In this document: one piece after another, positions 15,372 through 22,675 of the stretch
Layout of the letters: each line of letters opens with the position of its first letter
How positions within the stretch are numbered: the first letter of the stretch is position 1
From: a virus
DNA length: 40,998 nt
Virus record (IMG/VR): IMGVR_UViG_3300021559_000004
Coordinates: 1 to 40,998 of that record
Reading direction: 5' to 3' (one strand)
Program-made: the position numbers and the translations under genes
Notes under the pieces: model-generated
What the model was told of the DNA's origin: nothing
What the model saw: only the letters and a program-made list of their open reading frames with translations
The model's database searches: none

Positions 15372-15395
15372 TGTCAACCATTACAGAAGTAATGG
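15372..15395 (-). promoter_or_regulatory. Late promoter -35 with adjacent operator dyad
   Basis: Reading on the minus strand, TTGACA occupies 15377-15372, preceded immediately by a perfect 7-bp inverted repeat CCATTAC-AGAA-GTAATGG (15378-15395). A -10 element 17 bp further on is poor (GAGTAT). A perfect -35 with a bordering dyad looks like an activated promoter for the capsid operon that starts at 15119. Confidence 0.45.
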
Positions 15396-15464
15396 AGTCA
15401 GAGGCTTAGCAAGTTAGCTTGCAGCGCTAGTTACCTTGCGGGTCCGGTTGCTGCACTATAACGT

Positions 15465-15479
15465 TATAATGCGCGAATG
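15465..15479 (+). promoter_or_regulatory. Leaderless promoter with palindromic -10
   Basis: TATAAT at 15465-15470 is the right arm of the palindrome TATAACGTTATA and sits 6 bp before ATG 15477, so transcription would begin at or next to the start codon. No clear -35 is seen. The dyad could serve as an operator. Confidence 0.45.
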
Positions 15480-15626
15480 GTTGAGCTCGCAGATTTGTTG
15501 CCGCCCGTTTTTAAGCGGCCACTCCGTCACATTCTGAAACGACGAAACCGCCGGCGCCGGCGTGAGATGATCGCAAGAAAATCCCGCAAGACCTGTTACA
15601 GCACACGCCGTCACAACAGACGCTAG
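15477..15626 (+). CDS. 49-residue Arg-rich protein on the opposite strand
   Basis: The N-terminal 20 residues are amphipathic (LADLLPPVFKRP); the rest is nearly half Arg/Lys, including a run of six arginines in seven residues, suggesting nucleic-acid binding. The start is leaderless behind TATAAT. The stop shares CTAG 15623-15626 with the opposite gene's stop, the same arrangement as two other convergent pairs here. Perhaps a small DNA-binding regulator or antisense control of the late block. Confidence 0.5.
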   Translation: MVELADLLPPVFKRPLRHILKRRNRRRRREMIARKSRKTCYSTRRHNRR

Positions 15627-15901
15627 CTATTCGGTGGAAAATCTCCCTGATCGTAATCGAGCAGTTTCAAATAAACATGCCAACCGCATCCGCGGCCTGG
15701 ATCACATTCAGGAGTATGAAAGAACGAAGCCGTTACAGTTCCATCCGCGTGGACATGATGTAATCCGAGTCCACAAAAATAACCGCAGTTACAGCGGATG
15801 ATTGGCTTGAGAGTTTTCCCATCCTTGTCTCGCACAGAGAACCAGGCCGGATAACCTTCGACAAAATCAAATTTGTGATCTCCCCGCGGAATCTCCGTCA
15901 T
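15623..15901 (-). CDS. Cys/His-rich zinc protein
   Basis: 92 residues, ATGA-coupled to the gene upstream. The centre holds CNCGYFC, then HHVH, then CDPGRGC and HV, giving several metal ligands in about 45 residues. It has an acidic N-terminus and no signal peptide. Not assignable to a named zinc-finger class. Confidence 0.65.
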   Translation of the reverse strand: MTEIPRGDHKFDFVEGYPAWFSVRDKDGKTLKPIIRCNCGYFCGLGLHHVHADGTVTASFFHTPECDPGRGCGWHVYLKLLDYDQGDFPPNS

Positions 15902-16557
15902 CGAACAAACCCCGCGGCGATCGATCCGAGTTTGGCACCGACGTCCAGCAATGCCATGCCGATTCGTTTCGCCAGGCTAGGCGGCCGCGTCAAACGGTGC
16001 ACGGCCGTTTCAATATCCGCGGTTGCGTGATCCAGATGCGCCGTACCATCCGCCACATTCTTGCTCGAGAGCTCGAGGCCGGCCGCGGCCGCGTCGACGT
16101 GTTCCGCGATTTGTGAAATCGCCGGATCATTCAACCTGGCTGTGAGTGTTTCGGATGTGTGTTGAAACGAAGCGAGAACATTTTGCATGTCAACAGTAGT
16201 CGACAACACACCGCGATCGAGATCCGGAATCAGATGATCGTTCACACTTCGATCTAGGCGCGCCGTGAGCTGGCGAAGATCCCGCATCCCTTTCGCGCTT
16301 TCCTGACTCGTCTTGTTCCAATAAGTTCTTTCTTCCTGAGAGGCGAGCTCGAGTTGTGACGTTGCCGCGGTGACGTGATCGATCGCACCGGCGAGTTGTT
16401 GTGAGCGCGCGCGCAGATCCGTCAGGATAGGATTGACGCCCTCGAGAGTGTGAGCAGTTTGCATCGCGACGTTATGCACGTCCCGAGTAATCACGATCGC
16501 GCAAATTGCCAGCGCCAGGAGAGCCACGGAGGCCGCCCCCTGCAGAACCGTTTTCAT
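15898..16557 (-). CDS. Membrane-anchored coiled-coil protein
   Basis: 219 residues. One N-terminal membrane span (about 7-25), then a long helical region (30-190) with frequent Ala/Leu heptads, and an amphipathic or short hydrophobic C-terminus (about 197-217). It resembles membrane-tethered MCE- or DUF948-like coiled coils, with no catalytic motif. AGGGG precedes ATG 16557. Could form a fibre or channel stalk across the periplasm during DNA delivery; that is speculative. Confidence 0.7.
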   Translation of the reverse strand: MKTVLQGAASVALLALAICAIVITRDVHNVAMQTAHTLEGVNPILTDLRARSQQLAGAIDHVTAATSQLELASQEERTYWNKTSQESAKGMRDLRQLTARLDRSVNDHLIPDLDRGVLSTTVDMQNVLASFQHTSETLTARLNDPAISQIAEHVDAAAAGLELSSKNVADGTAHLDHATADIETAVHRLTRPPSLAKRIGMALLDVGAKLGSIAAGFVR

Positions 16558-16572
16558 GACAGGCCCCTAGAC

Positions 16573-16605
16573 AAAAAGGCCGGCGCCGAGGAAGCCGACG
16601 CCGGC
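16573..16605 (-). terminator. Rho-independent terminator (minus strand)
   Basis: GCCGGCG/CGCCGGC stem (16579-16605) followed in the minus direction by CCTTTTTG. It lies after the gene at 16642-17052 and before that at 16557, so it would attenuate transcription inside the late block. Confidence 0.6.
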
Positions 16606-16613
16606 GAGTGGGC

Positions 16614-16632
16614 GGTTGTGGGAGGCACAACC
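16614..16632 (-). other. Second intercistronic hairpin
   Basis: GGTTGTG-GGAGG-CACAACC, a perfect 7-bp stem with a 5-base loop, immediately upstream (minus sense) of the terminator at 16573-16605. Perhaps an RNA stabiliser for the upstream message. Confidence 0.45.
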
Positions 16633-16641
16633 AAGAAAAAT

Positions 16642-17052
16642 CTATTGTGCGACCGGTGCAGGACTCGGTTCCGCAGCCGGCGCCGTCACCGCAGCCACCG
16701 CGGTCGATTGCTTTGCGCGCAACAGGCCTACGACTAACTCGATACCCAGGTTGATCGTGTGCGTTGCGAACTGCTTTCCATCCGCCGCCAGGTCTTTCAC
16801 GATTTGATCAAATGCAGCCGAGCGCTTCTGATCTCCAGCGGCCGCCGTCCCGTCCACCTGCAAGGTTTCGGCCGCGGTGATTGCATCCTGAAAGATCTTC
16901 AACACATCCTCATGCATGAGCGCGGAGATGTCGTTTTCGGCCGCTTGCACAGCATCCGCACCGAAAACTTTGACCAGAAACGTATGAGCCGAATGCCCGG
17001 TACCCTCGATTACTTCAATCGTGCGACTGAAAAAACTTCCAAGTTTCGACAT
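16642..17052 (-). CDS. Hypothetical helical protein
   Basis: 136 residues; GGGGAG before ATG 17052. Mostly helix with scattered acidic residues. A hydrophobic segment near 103-118 could associate with membrane. The Ala/Pro-rich C-terminus resembles a flexible tail. No family recognised. A terminator follows it. Confidence 0.65.
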   Translation of the reverse strand: MSKLGSFFSRTIEVIEGTGHSAHTFLVKVFGADAVQAAENDISALMHEDVLKIFQDAITAAETLQVDGTAAAGDQKRSAAFDQIVKDLAADGKQFATHTINLGIELVVGLLRAKQSTAVAAVTAPAAEPSPAPVAQ

Positions 17053-17121
17053 GCCTTTGACTCCCCTTCGCGAAAATTAATTTGTGTTACGCCCGAAATC
17101 GTACCTGCCTGGCGCCGGCGC

Positions 17122-17577
17122 CTAAGGTCCCTTAGGTGGTTCGCCGCCCGTTTGCGGCATGTTTGTATTCATCGCCGGCCCACCTGCGACGCCCGCAAAA
17201 CCAGCGATCGCAATATTTCCCGTGTTGATCGGCGGTGCCGGCGGCGCCAGGTCCGCCATTTCGACACGGAGCCCGGGGAAGTATCCGAAGAACTGATACA
17301 ACGCTCCGTTGACCGCGTAGCCGGAAGCGCCGGCGATTGCATGCGAACCGACCGTAAAGCCGGCCGCCTGAATCTTCGCGGCGAATGTATTGATCATGAA
17401 TCCATACGCCAGGCCAGAGAAAAACGCTCGAGTTGCCAGGTTTACCCACTGCGCTTTAATCCACAGCTTGAACCCCGCCCACCCGTCAAGCCCGTTGGTT
17501 TTCGACTTGATCGAGTTTTGCGCCTGAGCCGCGACAAACAACAGCCATGCGACCAAATAAAGTGTTTCATTCAACAT
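17122..17577 (-). CDS. Multi-span membrane protein
   Basis: 151 residues; GGAGGGGG upstream of ATG 17577. An N-terminal hydrophobic segment (2-19), a second near 49-64, and Ala/Gly-rich segments around 70-100, then a Pro/Gly-rich tail ending in GEPPKGP. Likely inserted in the virion or host membrane. No recognisable family. Confidence 0.65.
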   Translation of the reverse strand: MLNETLYLVAWLLFVAAQAQNSIKSKTNGLDGWAGFKLWIKAQWVNLATRAFFSGLAYGFMINTFAAKIQAAGFTVGSHAIAGASGYAVNGALYQFFGYFPGLRVEMADLAPPAPPINTGNIAIAGFAGVAGGPAMNTNMPQTGGEPPKGP

Positions 17578-17596
17578 AAGGGGGCCCCCTCCAACC

Positions 17597-18514
17597 TTAC
17601 CGACTCGAGATCATCATCACGTTCGCATCCGCATTGTGCTCTGTGATGAGGCCGCCGACCAGGTAAGGCCAGGCCGGCGTACTTGTGCTATCGATCAACA
17701 TGAACAACTGATCGCCGGCCGCATCCTGGCGAACGTCAAACATCCGGACCGGCGTGCCCGCTTGCTCTCGTTGCTCTTCGCTGAGATCGACAACGAAACT
17801 GAAGATCGGACCGACCGCGGCGACCGGACCATTCCGCGGATCCGGCAAGAGCGCATTGACGTGCGGATCGATCTTTTGTTCTTTCGTGATCGATTTGCGC
17901 TGAAACCCGTGACACTCCGTACACCGACCGACCAGGAAATCTGTACTCCCACCCTTGAGGCCGGTTGAGTAGCGCGTTTGCCCTTTGCAGAACGAGCACA
18001 CGATTTGCCCCGAGCCCTTACACATCACGCATTCAACCTTCGGGTAAATCGCGCCATGCCCCTGGCACTTGTTACACTGCGGATCAAATTTTCCGATCTT
18101 CGCGACGCATTCGGGACAGACTTCCGCCGGTCCGAGAGTGTATCCACTCCCACCGCAACCGACGCCCTCACAAATCTTTCGGCCGGACTCATTGCAGACG
18201 TGGCAGCCATGCAGACATGCCGGACAGAACTCCTCCGTTTTTTCCGTAAGTGCCGGCACCCCTTCCCATGGTGTGAGCACGATCAACTTTTGGAGATCCG
18301 CTTTCTTCTCGAGATCCGTCATGTATCCGACGGTGGGCCCGGTTGGAACGTTGTTCGACACCGGAAAACGCAAAGCGCCGGCGAAAGTTTCGATCAAGGA
18401 AATGGAACCGAGAACAATAAACTGGCCCCGGCGATGAGCTTGCAAACGTTCCTGCATCATGGCCAGCAATTCGGGATTTACTTGCTTTCTAACTCGCGGC
18501 ATTCGTTTAGTCAT
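17597..18514 (-). CDS. DnaJ-type multi-zinc protein
   Basis: 305 residues; AAAGGA 8 bp before ATG 18514. A basic start and ~90 residues of mixed sequence are followed by a Cys-rich centre (about 97-205): CPAC, CHVC, CEGVGCGGSG, CPEC, CNKCQGHG, CVMCKGSG, CSFCKGQT and CTECHGF. These CxxC-x-G repeats are the DnaJ central zinc domain in type, but no J-domain is present. The C-terminal 100 residues are alpha/beta (MFDVRQDAAGDQLFMLIDS). It may act as a folding factor for capsid proteins or be structural. Confidence 0.7.
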   Translation of the reverse strand: MTKRMPRVRKQVNPELLAMMQERLQAHRRGQFIVLGSISLIETFAGALRFPVSNNVPTGPTVGYMTDLEKKADLQKLIVLTPWEGVPALTEKTEEFCPACLHGCHVCNESGRKICEGVGCGGSGYTLGPAEVCPECVAKIGKFDPQCNKCQGHGAIYPKVECVMCKGSGQIVCSFCKGQTRYSTGLKGGSTDFLVGRCTECHGFQRKSITKEQKIDPHVNALLPDPRNGPVAAVGPIFSFVVDLSEEQREQAGTPVRMFDVRQDAAGDQLFMLIDSTSTPAWPYLVGGLITEHNADANVMMISSR

Positions 18515-18551
18515 GTTGGGAATCCTTTGGGTAACTTGGAATGACGCGATT

Positions 18552-20828
18552 CTAATTGACGATGCCCTCACGTTTGACGACATACTCACCGCCGGCCAGT
18601 TGTAATCGGTGATTCGTTTTGTCGTAGATGAGCCGCGGTTGAGTGCCGGTTTCTTCCCCGAAATGGTGCCAATAGTCAACCGGCGCAAACTTGTGGAAAT
18701 CCTTTCGAGTCAAGTACTCGATTCGATAGACAAACCCGAGATCCGCCGGATCCTTCCCCGGATCCGATCGCAACTTACCCAAATACCGATCGATGTTTTG
18801 ATTTCCCCCGATGATGAACAATTGAGTGCCGCCAGGTTCGCCGGCCACGTCCGGCGCCGAGTTTATATCGAATTCAATATGCTCAGACCAGGCATCCGGA
18901 TGCTCACTTTCGGGTTTGTCCCCAACCCTGCCTTTCCACCTTTCGATGAACTCGCCAACAGTGAGAGATATCAGCTTGCCGAGCTGCCAGAGGTTCGGAT
19001 GCTCATTGTAAGGATCGATTAAAGCCACTTCGCGGACTTTGGTCCGTTCTGATGGTGCGCCGTGGAATTCTTCATAAGCCGCATCCGCGGCCGCCTTGTC
19101 GTCGTTGTCCTCGAGATCCGGATTCCGCCGCGGACCGATGCGACCGGCTCGGCGCAACTCAGAAAGCAGAATCGCTTTAGCCTGTACGGTTTTACGTACA
19201 CGCCGGCCGCTCGAGCTGCGCAGCCGGCCGGAGCGAAATTCCGGCATGATATCCGCCGGCGGATTTTTCGACTGAGCTTCTTTCTCGAGCTTCTGTATGG
19301 TCCTCATGTGGCGATCCCACGATTTGAGATCCATACGCTTCGCCGCTTGCTGTGCCGCGCGTGTTGCCTTTGCTATGATCCGCCGCAAAGATTTTTGCTT
19401 TGCACCGACGTTGCCCCACTCCATTGAGTTGCGCCGTGGATGAACTAACGCATGTTCGGCCGGCGTCATGACACGCTCTTCCGCGATAGAATCGATCAGA
19501 GCATAGGCCGCTTCCTCAGAGACAACACGCATCCCCGCGGTGCGTCCGTCCGGATAGACCACCTTCCAAAACTTCGGCCCAGACCGTTTGATCTTGAAAC
19601 CGCGATACGGAATAGAGCCGCGTTTTCCCGAGTGCATCACCTTGCCGTCAGGCCCGATGAACGGCCGCGACGGGTTTCCCATTGACCCCAACGATGTATT
19701 GAGGCCCGTTTCTCGTTTGAACACATCGCGAAGATCTTCGGCATAAACGTCCGACTGTGAGGCGATCGGTTCAACCTTTGTGCCACGCATCTTGAAGAAC
19801 TCGAGAGTGTATGTGTCGGAGGCGTCCAAGGTGATTTTTACGAGGTTGACCCCGTGCCTGGCAAAGTTAGACGGCAATTTGAAACGAAGCGAGTTGCCAG
19901 AGCTGACAAAGTTTTTCGCGCCCGTCATCACCCTGAATCTGGATCCGCCTAGCTGCTCGAGGATCACACTCGCGATCGAATTACGCGGATTACGTTTACC
20001 GTGTTTCATTTGCTCCGCAAGTTTTTTGACTTCTGCAAATTGGTGAGCGTTCAGCTTGTCGAATGATCCCGCCCCGTAGAGTTGTGTTGCCGCTTCTTTG
20101 AGGTATGCAGGAGCGCCACTTTTCAAAGTCGCTGCTAGTTCTCCCACTCTGGAGAGCTCACCAGATGTGAGCGCCTTGAAAGTTTTGTGTGGGTAGAGCT
20201 GAGCCAGCGCGCGTTTCATCAGCGGATCATCGCCCGGGTTTCGATATCCGCGCCGCCACCAGATCTCTTTTGCAAACTCCTCACGTTTTGCTTTAGGAGT
20301 TTCGTGGATGACTCGCCCCGCTGCATCATGAGCGCCGCGGACGTGTTCGACGCCCGCTTGAACGTATTGCGCGAGATTCGTTGCCCCGGGATTTTTTGAT
20401 ATCACTGCTCGAGCTTGTTTGATTGCCTTCAGTTTAGGCATCCGTTCCGTAAAATGAACGGTCCGCCCATCCTCGAAAACTACCTTTGTCGCTTTCCGGA
20501 TCCGCCGGCCGGATGACGTCTTGAGCTGATAGAGCTCCACTCGAGGATTCCGCGGATTGTACTGTCGAGTGCGAACGCCAATGCCAGCCGCCGCCATAGC
20601 CTTACCCCTCTTTGTGTTGCATGACTTACAAGCCGAGACCAAGTTGCGGCGATCAAAGTTTGATTCGTCGCCGTCTTTGTGATCCCAAACGTATTGACGT
20701 GCACGAGTTGTCTTGCACCAATGACAGCGCCGCGGAGGCGGCCCCATCATCGAATTAGCCCGATACCGTTTGGCGCGATCGCTGATCTCGCCCACCGGTT
20801 TACGAAATCTGAGGCCGGTTGAACTCAT
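18552..20828 (-). CDS. Large composite protein: HNH domain, helical repeats, MTGAKNF-type domain
   Basis: 758 residues, ATGA-coupled to the Fis-like gene. Residues ~34-76 form an HNH nuclease core (CHWCK, DHKDGDESN, NLVSACKSCN). Two ~34-residue helical repeats (LAQLYPHKTFKALTSGEL and TQLYGAGSFDKLNAHQF) follow near 200-275. Next is a domain starting GSRFRVMTGAKNF, which I know as a frequent uncharacterised phage module with a DTYTLEFFKMRG core. A YRGFKIKRSGPKFWKVVY beta unit and a mixed C-terminus end it. Basic RNP/RRNP/KNP linkers separate the blocks. Possibly a processed polyprotein or a packaging nuclease. Confidence 0.65.
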   Translation of the reverse strand: MSSTGLRFRKPVGEISDRAKRYRANSMMGPPPRRCHWCKTTRARQYVWDHKDGDESNFDRRNLVSACKSCNTKRGKAMAAAGIGVRTRQYNPRNPRVELYQLKTSSGRRIRKATKVVFEDGRTVHFTERMPKLKAIKQARAVISKNPGATNLAQYVQAGVEHVRGAHDAAGRVIHETPKAKREEFAKEIWWRRGYRNPGDDPLMKRALAQLYPHKTFKALTSGELSRVGELAATLKSGAPAYLKEAATQLYGAGSFDKLNAHQFAEVKKLAEQMKHGKRNPRNSIASVILEQLGGSRFRVMTGAKNFVSSGNSLRFKLPSNFARHGVNLVKITLDASDTYTLEFFKMRGTKVEPIASQSDVYAEDLRDVFKRETGLNTSLGSMGNPSRPFIGPDGKVMHSGKRGSIPYRGFKIKRSGPKFWKVVYPDGRTAGMRVVSEEAAYALIDSIAEERVMTPAEHALVHPRRNSMEWGNVGAKQKSLRRIIAKATRAAQQAAKRMDLKSWDRHMRTIQKLEKEAQSKNPPADIMPEFRSGRLRSSSGRRVRKTVQAKAILLSELRRAGRIGPRRNPDLEDNDDKAAADAAYEEFHGAPSERTKVREVALIDPYNEHPNLWQLGKLISLTVGEFIERWKGRVGDKPESEHPDAWSEHIEFDINSAPDVAGEPGGTQLFIIGGNQNIDRYLGKLRSDPGKDPADLGFVYRIEYLTRKDFHKFAPVDYWHHFGEETGTQPRLIYDKTNHRLQLAGGEYVVKREGIVN

Positions 20829-21034
20829 TCCGCTTTCGCCATCTTGGCGAGTTTCTTGTACAACGTCGCCCGGGAGATCCCAAGCCGAGTTGACGCCAGA
20901 TCCACATCACCGCCGCATAAGATCATCGCCCGTGAAATCTCATCCCGTTCAACATCGGCCAGCCGGCGAACAAGGAATTGCGGATTGTCATGCAAAACCG
21001 CGATCGTGCGCCATGCTTGTTTCGAGCTGAGCAT
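20825..21034 (-). CDS. Fis-like helix-turn-helix protein
   Basis: 69 residues; GAGGGG before ATG 21034. The C-terminal 40 residues match the HTH_8/Fis type: DEISRAMILCGGDVDLASTRLGIS then RATLYKKLAKM, the same pattern as NtrC C-termini. Fis-type proteins bind and bend DNA. In the late operon beside the basic protein at 21047, a role in genome condensation or late-gene control is likely. Confidence 0.75.
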   Translation of the reverse strand: MLSSKQAWRTIAVLHDNPQFLVRRLADVERDEISRAMILCGGDVDLASTRLGISRATLYKKLAKMAKAE

Positions 21035-21046
21035 TGCCCCTCGCGG

Positions 21047-21682
21047 TTATCGCGATTTGATTTGTACTCGTTTCCCCGTCACCCTGGCCAACGCGCGCGC
21101 GTACTTCTTAAGTTGCGTCGACGTCATGGCGAACGGAGGCCGGACCATCCGCGGAGCTCGAGGCGGATTCCGTCGATTCCGCCGGCGCGGGCGAGACGTT
21201 ACACGCTTGCGCCGCGGCCGAGGATTCACCGCCCTCCGTTTCGTCCGCTTTACCTTGCGAGCCCGAGGACGATGCGCATTTTTGCGCTTACGCGAATTTT
21301 TCTTTCGCCGGATTTTGTTCCAATACTTCCGAAGGCCGGCCGGCATCTTGTTTCGTTTCTTCTTCCGTTTCTTCTGCATTGCTTTCGCCCTCACACGCGG
21401 ATTCTTTTTCCCCAACCGTTTCAGCGCATCACGTAACTGCGAATCGAAATCGGATCCACTCGCGGCCGCGGCCGCCCGTTTTGCGACTGACTTGTCATAG
21501 CCCAGGTTCACCAGAGCCGAAACCAGATCCGCGCGATCGCCTTCCCCCACAGAAATTGACCGCGCGGACCGTTTTCCCGACCGTTTCGCCGGAACTCTAG
21601 ATCTCCGATAGATCTCAAATCTCGGTTCGTCTTTTGGAGCTGGACCGAACCCGAAATAAATATTCTTTCGTCGCTTCCTCAC
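21047..21682 (-). CDS. Very basic protein with RuvA-C-like helix bundle
   Basis: 211 residues from GTG 21682 (GTGA overlap). Residues ~50-92 (RADLVSALVNLGYDKSVAKRAA) resemble the RuvA C-terminal / UBA-like three-helix module. The following 90 residues are more than one third Arg/Lys, with KKNP, VNPRP and RRNPP motifs, ending in a short helix. A DNA-compacting core protein fits the composition; binding to a partner through the UBA-like module is inference. Confidence 0.65.
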   Translation of the reverse strand: MRKRRKNIYFGFGPAPKDEPRFEIYRRSRVPAKRSGKRSARSISVGEGDRADLVSALVNLGYDKSVAKRAAAAASGSDFDSQLRDALKRLGKKNPRVRAKAMQKKRKKKRNKMPAGLRKYWNKIRRKKNSRKRKNAHRPRARKVKRTKRRAVNPRPRRKRVTSRPRRRNRRNPPRAPRMVRPPFAMTSTQLKKYARALARVTGKRVQIKSR

Positions 21683-21885
21683 ATCCCCATCCGCTTATAC
21701 GTGGCAGCCAGGAAACGCCGGCCTAGATCGCGCCAATCTTTCGCACAAATCCACACTCCGCATTGATTGCACCAACGGCACGGTTTCGTACTGTAATCGT
21801 GATCCAAGACGCGGCAAACTTCACAGACCGCCATCGCTTGACCATTCGCCGGCGTACGGCCGGCCGTGCCCACGGTTTCAATCAT
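21679..21885 (-). CDS. Small zinc-finger protein (CxxC, CxxCxxC)
   Basis: 68 residues from ATG 21885, with AAGGGG upstream; GTG 21888 is also possible. CEVC, then CRWCNQC and WICAKD give at least five Cys ligands, followed by a helix RRFLAA. Similar mini-proteins occur in many uncultured phages, in my recollection, always without known function. Confidence 0.65.
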   Translation of the reverse strand: MIETVGTAGRTPANGQAMAVCEVCRVLDHDYSTKPCRWCNQCGVWICAKDWRDLGRRFLAATYKRMGM

Positions 21886-21894
21886 CACCGCCCC

Positions 21895-22362
21895 TTAGCG
21901 TCGAGCGAAAAACCACAAACCCAGACCGCCGGCCGCAATCCAAAGCCAGGTCGGAATTCCCATAGGTCCGACTGGAAGATTTGCCGCGGTGATCGTCGCC
22001 ACATCCTGAGGTACAAGCGCCTTCTGCTGATCCGCCATTTGTTGAGCGACTTGCGCAGTTGTTGAATCCGCCCCGTAGTAATAGGCCGCATTGTCGGCAA
22101 CGTTTTGAATTTTCGCCTGGCCGGACTGAATCATTGCCTGGCGATTCGCACAAGTGATATCCCACGGATAACATCCCTCAGAGATGCCACCGCCGGACGA
22201 AACCCAATTCCAGAGAAGATCAGTCGTTGTGAGATCAGCGCCCCGCGGCGTAGGGGCAGGAGTCAACGCAGCAGGCAGTAAGTTGTAAAGAATATCGAAC
22301 TGACCGAGGCCGCGGAGACCGCGAGCTCTGCGCGCCGGCAATGGTGCGACTGTCATGTACAT
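21895..22362 (-). CDS. RGLG-leader tail-anchored membrane protein
   Basis: 155 residues. The N-terminus RRARGLRGLGQF is the Arg/GLG leader seen in several neighbours. A Thr/Ala/Gln-rich middle follows, with two Cys in CYPWDITC. The C-terminal membrane span (about 134-152) ends in FFARR. Predicted virion or envelope protein anchored by its tail. Confidence 0.65.
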   Translation of the reverse strand: MYMTVAPLPARRARGLRGLGQFDILYNLLPAALTPAPTPRGADLTTTDLLWNWVSSGGGISEGCYPWDITCANRQAMIQSGQAKIQNVADNAAYYYGADSTTAQVAQQMADQQKALVPQDVATITAANLPVGPMGIPTWLWIAAGGLGLWFFARR

Positions 22363-22366
22363 AGAG

Positions 22367-22669
22367 TTATTCCGCCCTGGCCGCTTTTAGTTCACGCTCG
22401 AGCGCCGCAACTCGTTCTTTCTTCGCGCGACGCTTACGCACTCCCTTTTTGTATGACGCCACTCCTTTTTTTCCGACCTTCATCACCAGCACGCCGGCAA
22501 TGATCAACAGCATCACCATGACAACCGGCGAGAATCCGGTTGTCGACGTCGACGCCGGCGCCGGACCGCTCAAGGCGCTCAACAAATCCGTTGACGTCAC
22601 ATCGCCGAGGACTCGAGGCACCCGCCGCGGAGCTCGCGCCAGCGCCGCCGGCCGCAAATCGATATACAT
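22367..22669 (-). CDS. Membrane protein with basic C-terminal helix
   Basis: 100 residues. Arg-rich leader (APRRVPRVLGDV), a short Ser/Thr region, one strong span (about 47-64), then a Lys/Arg-rich helix with heptads to the end. Related in layout to its neighbours but with a longer inside tail, which could touch DNA. No family known. Confidence 0.65.
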   Translation of the reverse strand: MYIDLRPAALARAPRRVPRVLGDVTSTDLLSALSGPAPASTSTTGFSPVVMVMLLIIAGVLVMKVGKKGVASYKKGVRKRRAKKERVAALERELKAARAE

Positions 22670-22675
22670 GCGCGA

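Larger units (their letters stand above)
15120..15476. promoter_or_regulatory. Gene-free control region between late operon halves
   Basis: About 350 bp without a convincing gene. From left to right on plus: a T/A-rich leader, the shared box at 15312-15331, a TTGACA with dyad at 15372-15395, a hairpin GCAAG-TTAG-CTTGC (15409-15422), and the palindrome TATAACGTTATA at 15458-15469 that contains a -10 for the rightward mini-gene. It appears to be a divergent regulatory hub. Confidence 0.5.

Noticed and set aside
17597-18688. Longer version of the DnaJ-type protein starting at 18688
   Set aside because: It would overlap the end of the 758-residue gene; ATG 18514 has a proper ribosome site and a typical start.
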